A stretch of DNA of 64,000 nt from Methylobacter sp. S3L5C (GCF_022788635.1 NZ_CP076024.1:3410001-3474000); one strand, 5' to 3'; shown: positions 36,287-44,304, numbered from the stretch's first letter. The notes: generated from the letters alone by a model not told the origin. A program made the numbers and translations.

Positions 36287-36749
36287 TGATAACCTCCTCT
36301 GGCTGTGCGGCACGTAATTTAGCAAACGTCTCATAGTCCAACAGCTCAATCGATGGGTTATGTTTTTTAATGTGCGCAATAAAGGCACCGGGGGTTCTAA
36401 ATTCCGGCCAGACATAGCAGCTCCTCTCAAGATAGCCGCCTTCCCGACAACCCTTCTTGCCATAAATGTTCACGAGTAGTGCCGCTCGCTTCGCTGGCTG
36501 CCCCTTACTGTGTAGGCAATAGAAGCGCCTGGCGATATTGCTCATTTCCGCCAGCTTGCTCTCTTTGCCACACCAAACGTCTCTACCTCTAAAGTAGCCG
36601 TCGACATAAACCATGATAACCAACCGCATATTCCGCTGAACAACTCGCGGCGAAAGCAAATAATCATCACACTTCAAATAAACAGCGCTACCGTAAGTCG
36701 ACGACAACTTGACCTTTACATCCGCCCACTCCCCTTTAGATAAACTCAT
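36273..36749 (-). CDS. hypothetical early phage protein
   Basis: A 158-residue protein from ATG 36749 (MSLSKGEWADVKVKLSSTYG). It has several Cys and aromatic residues (VWCGKESKLAEMSNIARRFY, YVWPEFRTPGAF). It overlaps gemA at its start and the zinc-finger gene at its end. Family not recognised. Confidence 0.65.
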   Translation of the reverse strand: MSLSKGEWADVKVKLSSTYGSAVYLKCDDYLLSPRVVQRNMRLVIMVYVDGYFRGRDVWCGKESKLAEMSNIARRFYCLHSKGQPAKRAALLVNIYGKKGCREGGYLERSCYVWPEFRTPGAFIAHIKKHNPSIELLDYETFAKLRAAQPEEVINATE

Positions 36750-37249
36750 CGTTCCCGCCTCCCTTCGCGTGCGGCATTTTTGGTTAACGCAGCAATAAGC
36801 CCTGCCAGCTCCTGACTGTTGCAAAACTCCAGCTTACTTTTTTTATACATTTGCACAGCCATTGCTGTTGCATAAGCCCACGGCCTGCCAGCCTCAGCCA
36901 GTAAAGCCTCAAGCTTTTTAAGCTGTTTGGCGGTAGTAGCAGCACTGTCAATGTTGTGCGGCCTGCCTGGATAAGCGGTTTTTCCGGTAAAGCCTGCCTG
37001 CTTCAACTGCTCCAGCACGGCCGCACGACCCAATGCCGTTAAATACTTTGCTGAAATAACACCTTCAAAGGCTTTGGTTTTACCTATGGCCGTCAAGTAT
37101 CTGGCATCCAGCGCATTAACCTTCCTCAATAAATCCCGATAGGTATCATCATCCAACCCCAAATCTTTCTTGGCAATGTGGATCTTGGCCAGCTCTGCCA
37201 GTTTTATTTTGTCAGACGCTGACTTAGGCTTTTCAGTTTTTAGACTCAT
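36746..37249 (-). CDS. GemA/gp16-like regulatory protein (DUF1018)
   Basis: A 167-residue protein with the DUF1018 signature: KLAELAKIHIAKKDLGLDDD followed by TYRDLLRKV, then PHNID and KLEALLAEAGRPWAYATAMA. Mu gp16 (GemA) belongs to this family, is linked to modulation of host gene expression, and is encoded in the early/semi-essential region as here. Confidence 0.85.
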   Translation of the reverse strand: MSLKTEKPKSASDKIKLAELAKIHIAKKDLGLDDDTYRDLLRKVNALDARYLTAIGKTKAFEGVISAKYLTALGRAAVLEQLKQAGFTGKTAYPGRPHNIDSAATTAKQLKKLEALLAEAGRPWAYATAMAVQMYKKSKLEFCNSQELAGLIAALTKNAAREGRRER

Positions 37250-37938
37250 TGCTGATGCTCCACTGCCAATTTGGCATCATCTCTACTCATGCCCCGATCA
37301 AGCGTGGCATTTTTGCCGGCCAACTGACCTTTATAGCCATCAAAAGTAGCCGCCTTAGCTTTGCTGGTTCGTGCATTTGTACTGTTAACGTTACTGTGAT
37401 TTTTATCCATATAGGCAGTAATCGCCTGCTCATCGGCCTGACTGGTAGCAATAGCGACCAGCTTATCGACGGCAGTAACCACCCAACCCCGACAATAAGC
37501 ATCTGCACGTACGGTTTTAGTCGCCGCAGACCTACAGCGCTTCAGCTCGGTTTTGATGTAATCAGTACGGCTACGCCTGACTTGACGCAGCAACACCTCA
37601 AACGCATACCCTGATAACTCAGGGGCGGGGCTAATGCCAATAAACGACCAGGCGGCATGCGATGCCCAGCTACTGGTCATAAAAATCAGCTTGCAACCAA
37701 AAGCCGTGGCGGACTTGTTGGCCAAAAAGGCTTCCCAGTCGGTAGGCTTGGTCTTTACCGTAGACTTGGCATGGGTACTGGAAGCCTCAGCCGCCAGAAT
37801 ATCTGACCGGCTCAGGTTGTACTTGGCCATTAGCGCCTGCGCCTGCCGAAGTGCGGTTTCCGCCTCGTTGGCATTGGCACTACCAGCCAGCCGCAAGCAT
37901 TTTCTTATCTTGCCGACTATCTTGGCTTGCTCAGTCAT
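37246..37938 (-). CDS. DUF2786 protein
   Basis: A 230-residue protein. The N-terminus (KIVGKIRKCLRLAGSANANE followed by AETALRQAQALMAKYNL) is the DUF2786 domain common in transposable phages; the middle (FMTSSWASHAAWSFIGI) resembles the metallopeptidase-like DUF7168 extension. Function unknown. It overlaps both neighbours by 4 bp in the early operon. Confidence 0.8.
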   Translation of the reverse strand: MTEQAKIVGKIRKCLRLAGSANANEAETALRQAQALMAKYNLSRSDILAAEASSTHAKSTVKTKPTDWEAFLANKSATAFGCKLIFMTSSWASHAAWSFIGISPAPELSGYAFEVLLRQVRRSRTDYIKTELKRCRSAATKTVRADAYCRGWVVTAVDKLVAIATSQADEQAITAYMDKNHSNVNSTNARTSKAKAATFDGYKGQLAGKNATLDRGMSRDDAKLAVEHQQ

Positions 37939-38273
37939 AACGCACCTCCGGCCCTGACAGCCCTTTCCAAGATAGCGCGACCGATTGCCTTGCTGCCCCG
38001 CTTCCAGCCGCGACGGATAACTTGCTGTGCCATCGCATCATCAAGGCTTTGCAATTTATTCATTGCTGAGGAGCCTTTCTTGGGGTTCTGATAGGTGACC
38101 AAAAAGTCAATAATATCGGCTTGCCGCCATAATGAGCGCCCCATACCCACGCCACCCTGCACTGAAGCAGGAAAGGTTGGCTGCTCCCGCTGCATTTTTA
38201 GCGTCCAATTCTTATCAATATGACCGGCCAGCTTGGCAACGCCTTCAATACCGATTAATTTATTTGCGCTCAT
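37935..38273 (-). CDS. hypothetical early protein with AlpA-like start
   Basis: A 112-residue protein. IGIEGVAKLAGHIDKNWTLK ... GVGMGRSLWRQADIIDFL resembles the helix-turn-helix and wing of AlpA-type excisionase/regulators. The C-terminus is basic (RRGWKRGSKAIGRAILERAV). Possible DNA-binding regulator. Confidence 0.55.
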   Translation of the reverse strand: MSANKLIGIEGVAKLAGHIDKNWTLKMQREQPTFPASVQGGVGMGRSLWRQADIIDFLVTYQNPKKGSSAMNKLQSLDDAMAQQVIRRGWKRGSKAIGRAILERAVRAGGAL

Positions 38274-38887
38274 AACGCCGCCAAGTCTAACGATAACTGC
38301 TCATACTTGCCGCCGGGCTTGTCGCGTCGGTAAATCCGTAAATACGCCTTGGTGCTGACGACTTGCATGGATTCACGCAAAGCTTTCATGGCCTGCTGCC
38401 ACTGCTCGTCGGCAATATCCAGCTGCAACAAGGAATAAATACGGCCGATAGAGATATTGCCTTCCTTATCAGTCTGAAAGGCGTGTTCGACCAGTGCTTT
38501 GATTTCAATGCGACTGCCTTCTGTCCACTTATGGATGCAGATATCGACCAGCTCTTTGGCGGCGTGGATCCTTTCATCAAAAATTTTGACATCAGCCTGG
38601 GACAGCTTTAATTGATACTGACCATCAAAACTGCATAAGGTCACGTTACCTTTAACCCCACCTAATTTAACGCCGTACTTTTCTGCCGACAATTCAACAA
38701 AGGCACCGATATCGCCCAAGGTATCCACCTTAAAATCGGCCATAATTGCACGTAAATCCAGCACCTTCTCGACAATCTCCAGTACCAGTGCATCGCGGGT
38801 TTTATCGATTTCACTGATGAGCTCAGACGGCACTAAATGGCCGGCGGTATTGCGTAAATAACCCAAAGGAATGCTATTCGTAGTCAT
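38270..38887 (-). CDS. DUF3164 protein
   Basis: A 205-residue protein with DUF3164 features (YLRNTAGHLVPSELISEIDK near the start; LRIYRRDKPGGKYEQLSLDL at the end). The family is found in the early regions of Mu/B3/D3112-like phages. Function unknown; an effect on recombination or host nucleases has been suggested by position only. Confidence 0.85.
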   Translation of the reverse strand: MTTNSIPLGYLRNTAGHLVPSELISEIDKTRDALVLEIVEKVLDLRAIMADFKVDTLGDIGAFVELSAEKYGVKLGGVKGNVTLCSFDGQYQLKLSQADVKIFDERIHAAKELVDICIHKWTEGSRIEIKALVEHAFQTDKEGNISIGRIYSLLQLDIADEQWQQAMKALRESMQVVSTKAYLRIYRRDKPGGKYEQLSLDLAAL

Positions 38888-38911
38888 AAAGTTCTCTCTT
38901 ATCTATAAAGG

Positions 38912-38937
38912 GTAGAGACGCACGGGCGTGCGCCTCG
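38912..38937. repeat. diverged REP-like palindrome
   Basis: GTAGAGACGCACGGGCGTGC followed by GCCTCG keeps the GTAGAGACGC arm of the REP family with another core. It sits in the 57-bp gap just upstream (minus strand) of the DUF3164 gene. Confidence 0.6.
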
Positions 38938-38944
38938 TTAACAA

Positions 38945-39112
38945 TTAATCTTTCAGCGTTAGCAATGCCGACCATAGCCGACTAGCCAAGCGGAGCAAGC
39001 TATAAAGCGCCGCAATGCTCCATAACAAACATAGCGATAGGATTATGCTTAAGCCCAGCAGCTGATAGCCGGTAAGTTGGCAGCCATAATCAGCCAGCAA
39101 AGCAACATTCAT
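38945..39112 (-). CDS. small membrane protein
   Basis: A 55-residue protein (MNVALLADYGCQLTGYQLLG, then a strongly hydrophobic LSIILSLCLLWSIAALYSLL). The ATG overlaps the stop of the preceding 49-residue gene (ATGA). One or two membrane segments. Not previously recognisable; it may be a small early membrane protein. Confidence 0.55.
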   Translation of the reverse strand: MNVALLADYGCQLTGYQLLGLSIILSLCLLWSIAALYSLLRLASRLWSALLTLKD

Positions 39113-39258
39113 AACACCCCCCGACGTTCCAGCTCTTTGGCAGTGCGGCGATTGCGCCGAATCACCCGGGCCAGCGCCAAGGCCGACAAAGCCTCATTGA
39201 TACGGTCCCAGAACAAATTACGATTAATTTCCTTTAACAAATCACATTTACGACTCAT
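39109..39258 (-). CDS. small basic early protein
   Basis: A 49-residue protein (MSRKCDLLKEINRNLFWDRI ... RNRRTAKELERRGVL). It starts in an ATGA overlap with the upstream gene and ends in an ATGA overlap with the next, so it is part of a coupled chain of small early genes. Helical and very basic; it may bind nucleic acid. Confidence 0.6.
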   Translation of the reverse strand: MSRKCDLLKEINRNLFWDRINEALSALALARVIRRNRRTAKELERRGVL

Positions 39259-39530
39259 AGCACTAACTCCTCATTGCCGGTAGCAACCCGACAGGTATCC
39301 AGTAATAAACGAATAAAACCCATGCATTCATCGGCGGTCATCACCGTTAAAATATCCGTCGCACCGGCGATGGTTCTAAACTCTGATACCCCGGAAATAC
39401 GCAAGGCGATATCGCCCCGGCCATAATTTTGTACGGTTAACGTGTGGGCGGGGCTTGCGCCACCACTATTGACCTGGTCATCAATGACCATGCTTTTATT
39501 GGTTAACATGTGCAGCTCCACGCTCTTCAC
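39255..39530 (-). CDS. hypothetical early protein
   Basis: A 91-residue protein (MKSVELHMLTNKSMVIDDQV ... DTCRVATGNEELVL). It looks like a single small alpha/beta domain. It overlaps the gene on each side. Family not recognised. Confidence 0.6.
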   Translation of the reverse strand: MKSVELHMLTNKSMVIDDQVNSGGASPAHTLTVQNYGRGDIALRISGVSEFRTIAGATDILTVMTADECMGFIRLLLDTCRVATGNEELVL

Positions 39531-39816
39531 AAAATTGACAGGCTTCCCACCAAATTAACTTGGATAGGCCACCAAACGGGCGGGGTGCGCTTGAGCGAGC
39601 ATTACACTGCACGCGTTCAATAACGCGCCCAACATGCGGGCAGGCCACCACATTGATATATTGCCGGGCAAACTGGTTTAAAATCGCCGTGGGATTGGGA
39701 TAGTGGCCGGTGCCGATCATGCGCACCGCACTGTCTTTAATCCCCAAGGCATCGGCCAGCGCCTTGGTGCCGATCTCAGTGCGCTTAGCGTTAAAAGCGA
39801 TTAATAACTCACTCAT
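39496..39816 (-). CDS. HTH-containing early protein
   Basis: A 106-residue protein from ATG 39816 (MSELLIAFNAKRTEIGTKAL). TKALADALGIKDSAVRMIGT looks like a helix-turn-helix, followed by VACPHVGRV and a later WEACQFCEE with two more Cys. It overlaps the preceding gene by 8 bp. Possibly a small regulator. Confidence 0.6.
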   Translation of the reverse strand: MSELLIAFNAKRTEIGTKALADALGIKDSAVRMIGTGHYPNPTAILNQFARQYINVVACPHVGRVIERVQCNARSSAPRPFGGLSKLIWWEACQFCEERGAAHVNQ

Positions 39817-40168
39817 GATCGCCGCCCTCAATAATGGCATTACTATTGGGATCAAAGACCTGCCCGCCTTGCGCTCTGACTATAGGGGCTTTAGGGCCGA
39901 GGTCTTTAACCACGGTATAGCTATAACTACCATTGCTGGTCAGCTTGCCATCATCCACCCGTTCAATAACGACCACTCCGGCGGCAGCCAGCTTGGTTAG
40001 CCATTTGCGTAGATTGGCAACCGGATCTTTCTCGGAGCCGGTACACAGGCTACTTTGTAAATCAATTAAGGTCATGCTGCGGTTTTTACGTAAAACCCAC
40101 CAGGCCCGTGCGCGTAGTCCGCCGGTTCTGGTTCGTGGTGCTTGTTGTCCTTGGCGCATGGCGCTCAC
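39809..40168 (-). CDS. winged-helix-like early protein
   Basis: A 119-residue protein with RARAWWVLRKNRSMTLIDLQ ... VANLRKWLTKLAAAGVVVIE, a winged-helix pattern. It lies 37 bp after mu B. Role unknown, perhaps a regulator of early genes. Confidence 0.6.
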   Translation of the reverse strand: MSAMRQGQQAPRTRTGGLRARAWWVLRKNRSMTLIDLQSSLCTGSEKDPVANLRKWLTKLAAAGVVVIERVDDGKLTSNGSYSYTVVKDLGPKAPIVRAQGGQVFDPNSNAIIEGGDHE

Positions 40169-40205
40169 TCCTGACTGTTTCTAATGTTATCGGATTGGTT
40201 ACTCA

Positions 40206-40937
40206 TTATTTGGAACTTTTACGTAAAGACTTCATGGCGTCCTCACAGAGCATCATGCCCTTGGTATCAGCCGCCGTAAGTTGGGTCTTGCCGGTAGCCG
40301 TAGCAAAGTCTTCCAGATTTCGACAGGCCACCGCCAGCAGTCGATAACGGCCACGCGACTGGGTTAAGGCTTGCTGGGCAATACCGACATCAATGCCAAC
40401 TTCGCACAACTCAGCCAGATACAACTGACAATCGGCTAAGGTAGCGGGTACAAAATCCACCAGAGCGCTGATGCGCGTGGCGATATGTGCCAGCCGATGT
40501 TCACCAAAGCGGTGTTTTTCACTGTTATGACAGACCAGAATCAATACGCTACCGGCCTGCTCACAGATACGCCGTAAATACTCAATACAATCGGCTTTTT
40601 TGTCCAGACCATGCTGGGCTTCGTCCAGTATCACCATGGGTTTGCGCACGGCAAAGGTATCGGCAATCGCTTTTTGTTGTAAAAACTTGGAGCCTCCAGA
40701 ACAACTCAACTCATAGGCCAATAAGTCCCGTAAATAGGTCACGTTCATACTGGGAATACCTTCGATGTGAATGGCATTGTGTTCGGCGCCAATGTTATCG
40801 ACACAGCGACTTTTGCCGGTGCCCGGCTCACCTGCCAATAACAAAATACGGGCCTCGCGTGGGGTGCGCGCTTCCAGGGCGCTTAACATCGCCACAAATA
40901 ACTGATGGTTACTGGTTTTTACATAATGGTATTTCAT
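40206..40937 (-). CDS. MuB-like transposition ATPase
   Basis: A 243-residue AAA+ ATPase with Walker A GEPGTGKS at 36-43 and Walker B MVILDEAQHG near 100. It corresponds to Mu B, which coats target DNA, activates the transposase and gives target immunity. It is shorter than Mu B (312 residues) and lacks the N-terminal HTH region, as in B3/D3112-type relatives. It lies 158 bp downstream of muA with a REP palindrome in the gap. Confidence 0.88.
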   Translation of the reverse strand: MKYHYVKTSNHQLFVAMLSALEARTPREARILLLAGEPGTGKSRCVDNIGAEHNAIHIEGIPSMNVTYLRDLLAYELSCSGGSKFLQQKAIADTFAVRKPMVILDEAQHGLDKKADCIEYLRRICEQAGSVLILVCHNSEKHRFGEHRLAHIATRISALVDFVPATLADCQLYLAELCEVGIDVGIAQQALTQSRGRYRLLAVACRNLEDFATATGKTQLTAADTKGMMLCEDAMKSLRKSSK

Positions 40938-41055
40938 GGTTATAATCCTGTTTCATGGTTGTAAAAAGTGCCTTCCGGCTGTAACCGAAAGGATGGTGAG
41001 GGCGGTTTATCCGCCCTTATTCATGCCTGCCATAGAGCCTGTCTCGTTGGGTTAG

Positions 41056-41082
41056 TACAGACGCGATTAATCGCGTCTCTAC
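41056..41082. repeat. REP-like palindrome between muA and muB
   Basis: Identical core GACGCGATTAATCGCGTC (41060-41077) with TACA and TCTAC flanks, in the same form as 27985 and 28264. It lies between the stop of muA and the start of muB. Confidence 0.85.
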
Positions 41083-41095
41083 CTATATGAACCCA

Positions 41096-43477
41096 CTATT
41101 CCTCCGCTGCTTTATCAGCCATTAACTTGGCTAGCCACAAGGTTTGCTCTTGGTAATTCCTCATCATGGCAACCTCGGGTTCCTTGTTAAAATTACCCTC
41201 AACTACCGTATTTTTTAACGGCTCGTCAACCGCTTGCAGTATGTCCTGCATCGATATCAAGGGCGCCTCAAGCTCTCGCATAATCACCGGAATACGCTGC
41301 AAAACCTCACCCTCAATAATATTTCCGTCTACCAGTCCGGCACGCTTACTGACTACCACCTTCTTTTTGTCCAGATTCTTCAAGTTGGCAACTGCCCGTT
41401 TTTCATCCGCTGCTTCCGATCCGGTCACTGATCGATAACCTGTAGCTTCCAGGAAAGGTGCAATACAAATCAGCTCACCCTTCATATCCTTCACGATGAC
41501 CTCGTCATAGTTCATGCTGTCATAAGCCACGACCACTTTGTCGCCTTCGTAGGCATCCAGCTCAGGCGAGCGAAACAACATGCCACCGTAAGGTTTGACC
41601 ATACCGCGACTGACCCGTAACGTTATATGCACCATAAACAAATCTGCCAGGATAGATTCATCCATAAAGATCGGTTGCCAGCCATGCGCCTTATGCTCAT
41701 CCAAACACTCTTGCGGGGTTTGGTGGCGCATCTTGCCGCTGTTGGCACAGCGCACCTTCGGCAAGGCACTATGGGGCTTGTTATTCCACTTCCGGCGCAA
41801 GTTGGTTTCTATCCATTCCAGCGCCTCGGCATAACTACCAAAGACAATCCCGCCGCCCACTTTGGCCGCCCGCGCTCTTAGCTTATCGCGTAGTTCCAGA
41901 TCCCCTTTATCGGCAGCCTTGACCATTTGCGCGGTAATTTTCTTCACATTGCGTAGCGTTACACTGTCCTGCCCCTTGGCCTGATAGGTTGCCAAGACCC
42001 GACACTGCTTATCAGCCCAGGCATGCCAGTTTTCAGCGATGCCGTTGGCCTGTGCATTCCCGACCGTCTTGGGATGCACAATGGTAATGCCCGCCTTATC
42101 ACTGATAGACTTAACCGGATCGCCGGTAAAATTCTTGTTAGCCTTAATGATATTGGTCGAGTCAGTTTGCAAAATAGCCATAACACCTTGATCCCGTATG
42201 GCGTTCTCAATACCCTTGGCAATTACTTCAAAGTTTTCCGTTAAACCAATACCAAACGGCGGGATATAACGGGTAGCCACATCATGAAAATCCCATAACT
42301 CATAGGTGACAAAATCACCGGTACGCGGGTGCGGTGCGGTAAAGTGCGTATTCCAGCCATCGGCATGGACTTCATCCCAGGGCAACATACCGGCGTTGGT
42401 TCGTGGCTGGTAAGCCTGCCGTCCCCGTAACTGCATCCCGGTATGGCGACCCTTCAAGACATCCATCCGGCTGTACTTCTCATTAATCCAGTTGAGCATG
42501 GCGGTATAACCCACTTCGGGATGGCGCTCCTGCAATTGCTCATGGATCAAGGCATAGGTACATTTTTGCCGGTTGTTATCCAGGCGTGTTCTCAGATCAA
42601 CATGCCACGCCTTGATTTCAAAGTCTTTTTGCCTGACTCCCGGGGTGTAATTACCCTGTTCTTTAAGGCGGGCCTGCCATTTAGCGACTGTGGAAGTCGT
42701 TAAAATGTCCGTGGTTTTGGTAACCCCGGAGGCTTTCTGCCGACACCGCCCCAAAGCCGAGACCAAGGCACTGGATAATCGCCCGTCCTGATAACCCTGA
42801 TTAAGCTCGCGCAAGGCCAGGGATTTGTTGTTACTTGGGTAGGTATCCAGCCAGCGCATGACGATCTGTATCGCTAAGTGGGTGTCTCGCTGTCCGGCTG
42901 TATAACCGCTAAGGTCGCTGCCTGAATCTCGACATGCAACTGGGCCATCCACAACCGGATGGCTAACAAGCCCTTTTGTGTCAGGCTCCACCGGTTTTCC
43001 CACTCGTCCAACTGGGCCAAGCCCTGCTCCTGTAGCTGTACTTGATCGTTGTGCCATTTCAGTACGATCCCTTGTAGTGGTGGATTGCTCCCCGCCATCG
43101 AGAAGGTGGCTTCGCCCGCCATTATCTGCAACATCCACTGCAACTGGTACAGGCTCAGGTTTCGCTCTATTTGAAACAGCTCCTCCCACAGCTCCGGCAT
43201 AATTAAGGGTACTTCTGGTGTTAAATTGCTCATGTTGTTGCTCCATTTGTTGGCTATATAAAGTGATGTGCGCATCTTGCCGATGTTTCATCACCGCAAA
43301 CTGAATGTCTTGCGGTAAGTCTTTCAGGGCATACAATTGTTTTTTATGTCGGCTGTGGCTTTTTTCAAAGCTGCATTTCCAGTCCTCTTTTTTTGACCAC
43401 CGCTCAATAGATCGCTTGCTTTTACCCATCGCTGTCGCTATTTCGACCAGTGTGGCCAGGTCGTTAAGCGTACTCAT
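41096..43477 (-). CDS. MuA-like DDE transposase
   Basis: A 793-residue phage transposase. An N-terminal HTH (ATLVEIATAMGKSKRSIERW, about 8-27) is followed by a Gly/Ser/Thr/Pro-rich linker (about 85-200), further DNA-binding helices, and the rve core with D373 (HADGW), D439 (LQTDST) and E482 (GIAEN). The C-terminal beta-barrel and tail contact MuB. It is longer than Mu A (663) mainly because of the linker, which coincides with a second protein-like reading frame (42874-43233). It appears intact, so transposition in trans may still be possible. Confidence 0.93.
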   Translation of the reverse strand: MSTLNDLATLVEIATAMGKSKRSIERWSKKEDWKCSFEKSHSRHKKQLYALKDLPQDIQFAVMKHRQDAHITLYSQQMEQQHEQFNTRSTLNYAGAVGGAVSNRAKPEPVPVAVDVADNGGRSHLLDGGEQSTTTRDRTEMAQRSSTATGAGLGPVGRVGKPVEPDTKGLVSHPVVDGPVACRDSGSDLSGYTAGQRDTHLAIQIVMRWLDTYPSNNKSLALRELNQGYQDGRLSSALVSALGRCRQKASGVTKTTDILTTSTVAKWQARLKEQGNYTPGVRQKDFEIKAWHVDLRTRLDNNRQKCTYALIHEQLQERHPEVGYTAMLNWINEKYSRMDVLKGRHTGMQLRGRQAYQPRTNAGMLPWDEVHADGWNTHFTAPHPRTGDFVTYELWDFHDVATRYIPPFGIGLTENFEVIAKGIENAIRDQGVMAILQTDSTNIIKANKNFTGDPVKSISDKAGITIVHPKTVGNAQANGIAENWHAWADKQCRVLATYQAKGQDSVTLRNVKKITAQMVKAADKGDLELRDKLRARAAKVGGGIVFGSYAEALEWIETNLRRKWNNKPHSALPKVRCANSGKMRHQTPQECLDEHKAHGWQPIFMDESILADLFMVHITLRVSRGMVKPYGGMLFRSPELDAYEGDKVVVAYDSMNYDEVIVKDMKGELICIAPFLEATGYRSVTGSEAADEKRAVANLKNLDKKKVVVSKRAGLVDGNIIEGEVLQRIPVIMRELEAPLISMQDILQAVDEPLKNTVVEGNFNKEPEVAMMRNYQEQTLWLAKLMADKAAEE
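42874..43233 (-). CDS. candidate overprinted gene inside the transposase linker
   Basis: A 119-residue frame (MSNLTPEVPLIMPELWEELF ... QPDSETPT) lying wholly within muA codons 82-201 in another frame on the same strand. A GGAG motif lies 7 nt before its ATG (43233). The product has balanced composition with amphipathic helices (ERNLSLYQLQWMLQIMAGEA; LTQKGLLAIRLWMAQLHVEI), whereas the transposase frame here is low-complexity (GGEQSTTTRDRTEMAQRSST). This suggests a genuine small protein, perhaps a regulator of transposition. A chance open frame is not excluded. Confidence 0.5.
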   Translation of the reverse strand: MSNLTPEVPLIMPELWEELFQIERNLSLYQLQWMLQIMAGEATFSMAGSNPPLQGIVLKWHNDQVQLQEQGLAQLDEWENRWSLTQKGLLAIRLWMAQLHVEIQAATLAVIQPDSETPT

Positions 43478-43494
43478 GGCCTTCCCCCGATAAT

Positions 43495-43563
43495 TGGGCG
43501 GCGGTCTGTCCCCGTGTTAAGCTTGGTTTTCCACAACGACACTTAAAAGAGAAGACCACCATG
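43495..43563. repeat. 69-bp divergent leader, copy 1
   Basis: Matches 43945-44013 at 65 of 69 positions without gaps. On the plus strand it ends AGAGAAGACCACCATG, a ribosome binding site and start for a plus-strand ORF. On the minus side it is followed after 17 bp by the muA start. It is probably a duplicated regulatory segment. Confidence 0.75.
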
Positions 43564-43824
43564 ACTGAATAAATTGATCTTAACGTCCAAGAACGACTGC
43601 GCGATCTTGAAGCGCAACAGCAAATCATTACCGCTTTTCTTTATGCTGTAATCGAAACGCACCCATCACCCGCCGCGTTAAAAAACAGCTTCGCGTTAGC
43701 AAGCGAGCATATAATTGCGTCAAGTATTGATAAGCCGTTACCTGATTCTTGGCTTCGTCAACTAAGTACCTACCGTAATGTGCTCGATCAATGGCTTGAC
43801 CAACGTATTCGTCGAGCAAAGTAA
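43561..43824 (+). pseudogene. small plus-strand phage ORF with a stop at codon 4
   Basis: After the leader ATG the frame reads MTE, a TAA at 43570-43572, then 83 sense codons (IDLNVQERLRDLEAQQQIIT ... DQWLDQRIRRAK) to TAA. The sequence is strongly protein-like, with a helical N-terminus. The stop is most simply a point mutation of a Gln/Glu codon; restart at the ATT next to it is possible but weak. It is antisense to most of the frame at 43628-43918, so at most one of the two is likely to matter. Confidence 0.5.
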
Positions 43825-43918
43825 AGGGACTTTCTGATCCAACTTTCCAACCTTCTGGCGGATTAACGGTCTGCCAGGAGTTATTTCTTTCCACTTCTTT
43901 ACGATCTTGATGGCTCAT
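43628..43918 (-). CDS. hypothetical early phage protein
   Basis: A 96-residue frame (MSHQDRKEVERNNSWQTVNP ... LQHKEKR) preceded by AAGAGGAATATCCT, a good ribosome binding site. It lies in the expected direction between ner and muA. The first 60 residues look like a soluble protein and the end is basic. Its 3' two-thirds are antisense to the broken plus-strand ORF at 43561-43824. Confidence 0.5.
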   Translation of the reverse strand: MSHQDRKEVERNNSWQTVNPPEGWKVGSESPFTLLDEYVGQAIDRAHYGRYLVDEAKNQVTAYQYLTQLYARLLTRSCFLTRRVMGAFRLQHKEKR

Positions 43919-43944
43919 AGGATATTCCTCTTAAAATTACGTTT

Positions 43945-44013
43945 TGGGCGGCGGTCTGTCCCCGTGCTAAGCTTCGTTTCCCACAACTACACTTAAAAGA
44001 GAAGACCACCATG
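43945..44013. repeat. 69-bp divergent leader, copy 2
   Basis: Second copy of the leader, four substitutions from copy 1. Again it sits between a minus-strand start (43918) and a plus-strand start (44011), so the duplicated unit is a divergent regulatory region. Confidence 0.75.
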
Positions 44014-44304
44014 ATAGAAAAACAATTACCACCACCAACACTGGAACAGATGGATAAAGACTTGCTCTTTGTTGCAGATGAAATGGCCGATGCCCGTGAC
44101 CTGGGTATCGCCCTGCATGTCTTGCTTTTAAACCTAATCATCGCGCTTGATAAAAGCCAGGTGATTGATGGTAAGGCACTCTGTTACAAGCTGATAGCCC
44201 AAGCTTATAAAGTTGAGCCGGGTGGCGCTAAAATAGCGCTAGAGCAGGTGGCAAATGAGATAATTATTCATCTTGCCGGCGGCGAGCCAGACGCAACGCA
44301 GTAA
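44011..44304 (+). CDS. small plus-strand prophage protein
   Basis: A 97-residue acidic, helical protein (MIEKQLPPPTLEQMDKDLLF ... HLAGGEPDATQ) with AGAGAAG upstream in the duplicated leader. It runs against the early operon and its last 41 bp overlap the end of the converging 91-residue gene. It could be expressed in the lysogen like the repressor. Family not recognised. Confidence 0.65.
   Translation: MIEKQLPPPTLEQMDKDLLFVADEMADARDLGIALHVLLLNLIIALDKSQVIDGKALCYKLIAQAYKVEPGGAKIALEQVANEIIIHLAGGEPDATQ

Noticed and set aside
40487-40945. 152-codon plus-strand frame antisense to the MuB-like gene
   Set aside because: It mirrors the codon pattern of a clear ATPase gene, has no ribosome binding site and its product is rich in Arg/Cys/His/Pro in a way typical of antisense shadows.
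43495-44013. Minus-strand mini-ORFs reading MVVFSFKC(R/S)CGK in both leader copies
   Set aside because: They look conserved only because the DNA is duplicated, and no ribosome binding site precedes either on the minus strand; the plus-strand starts are better supported.
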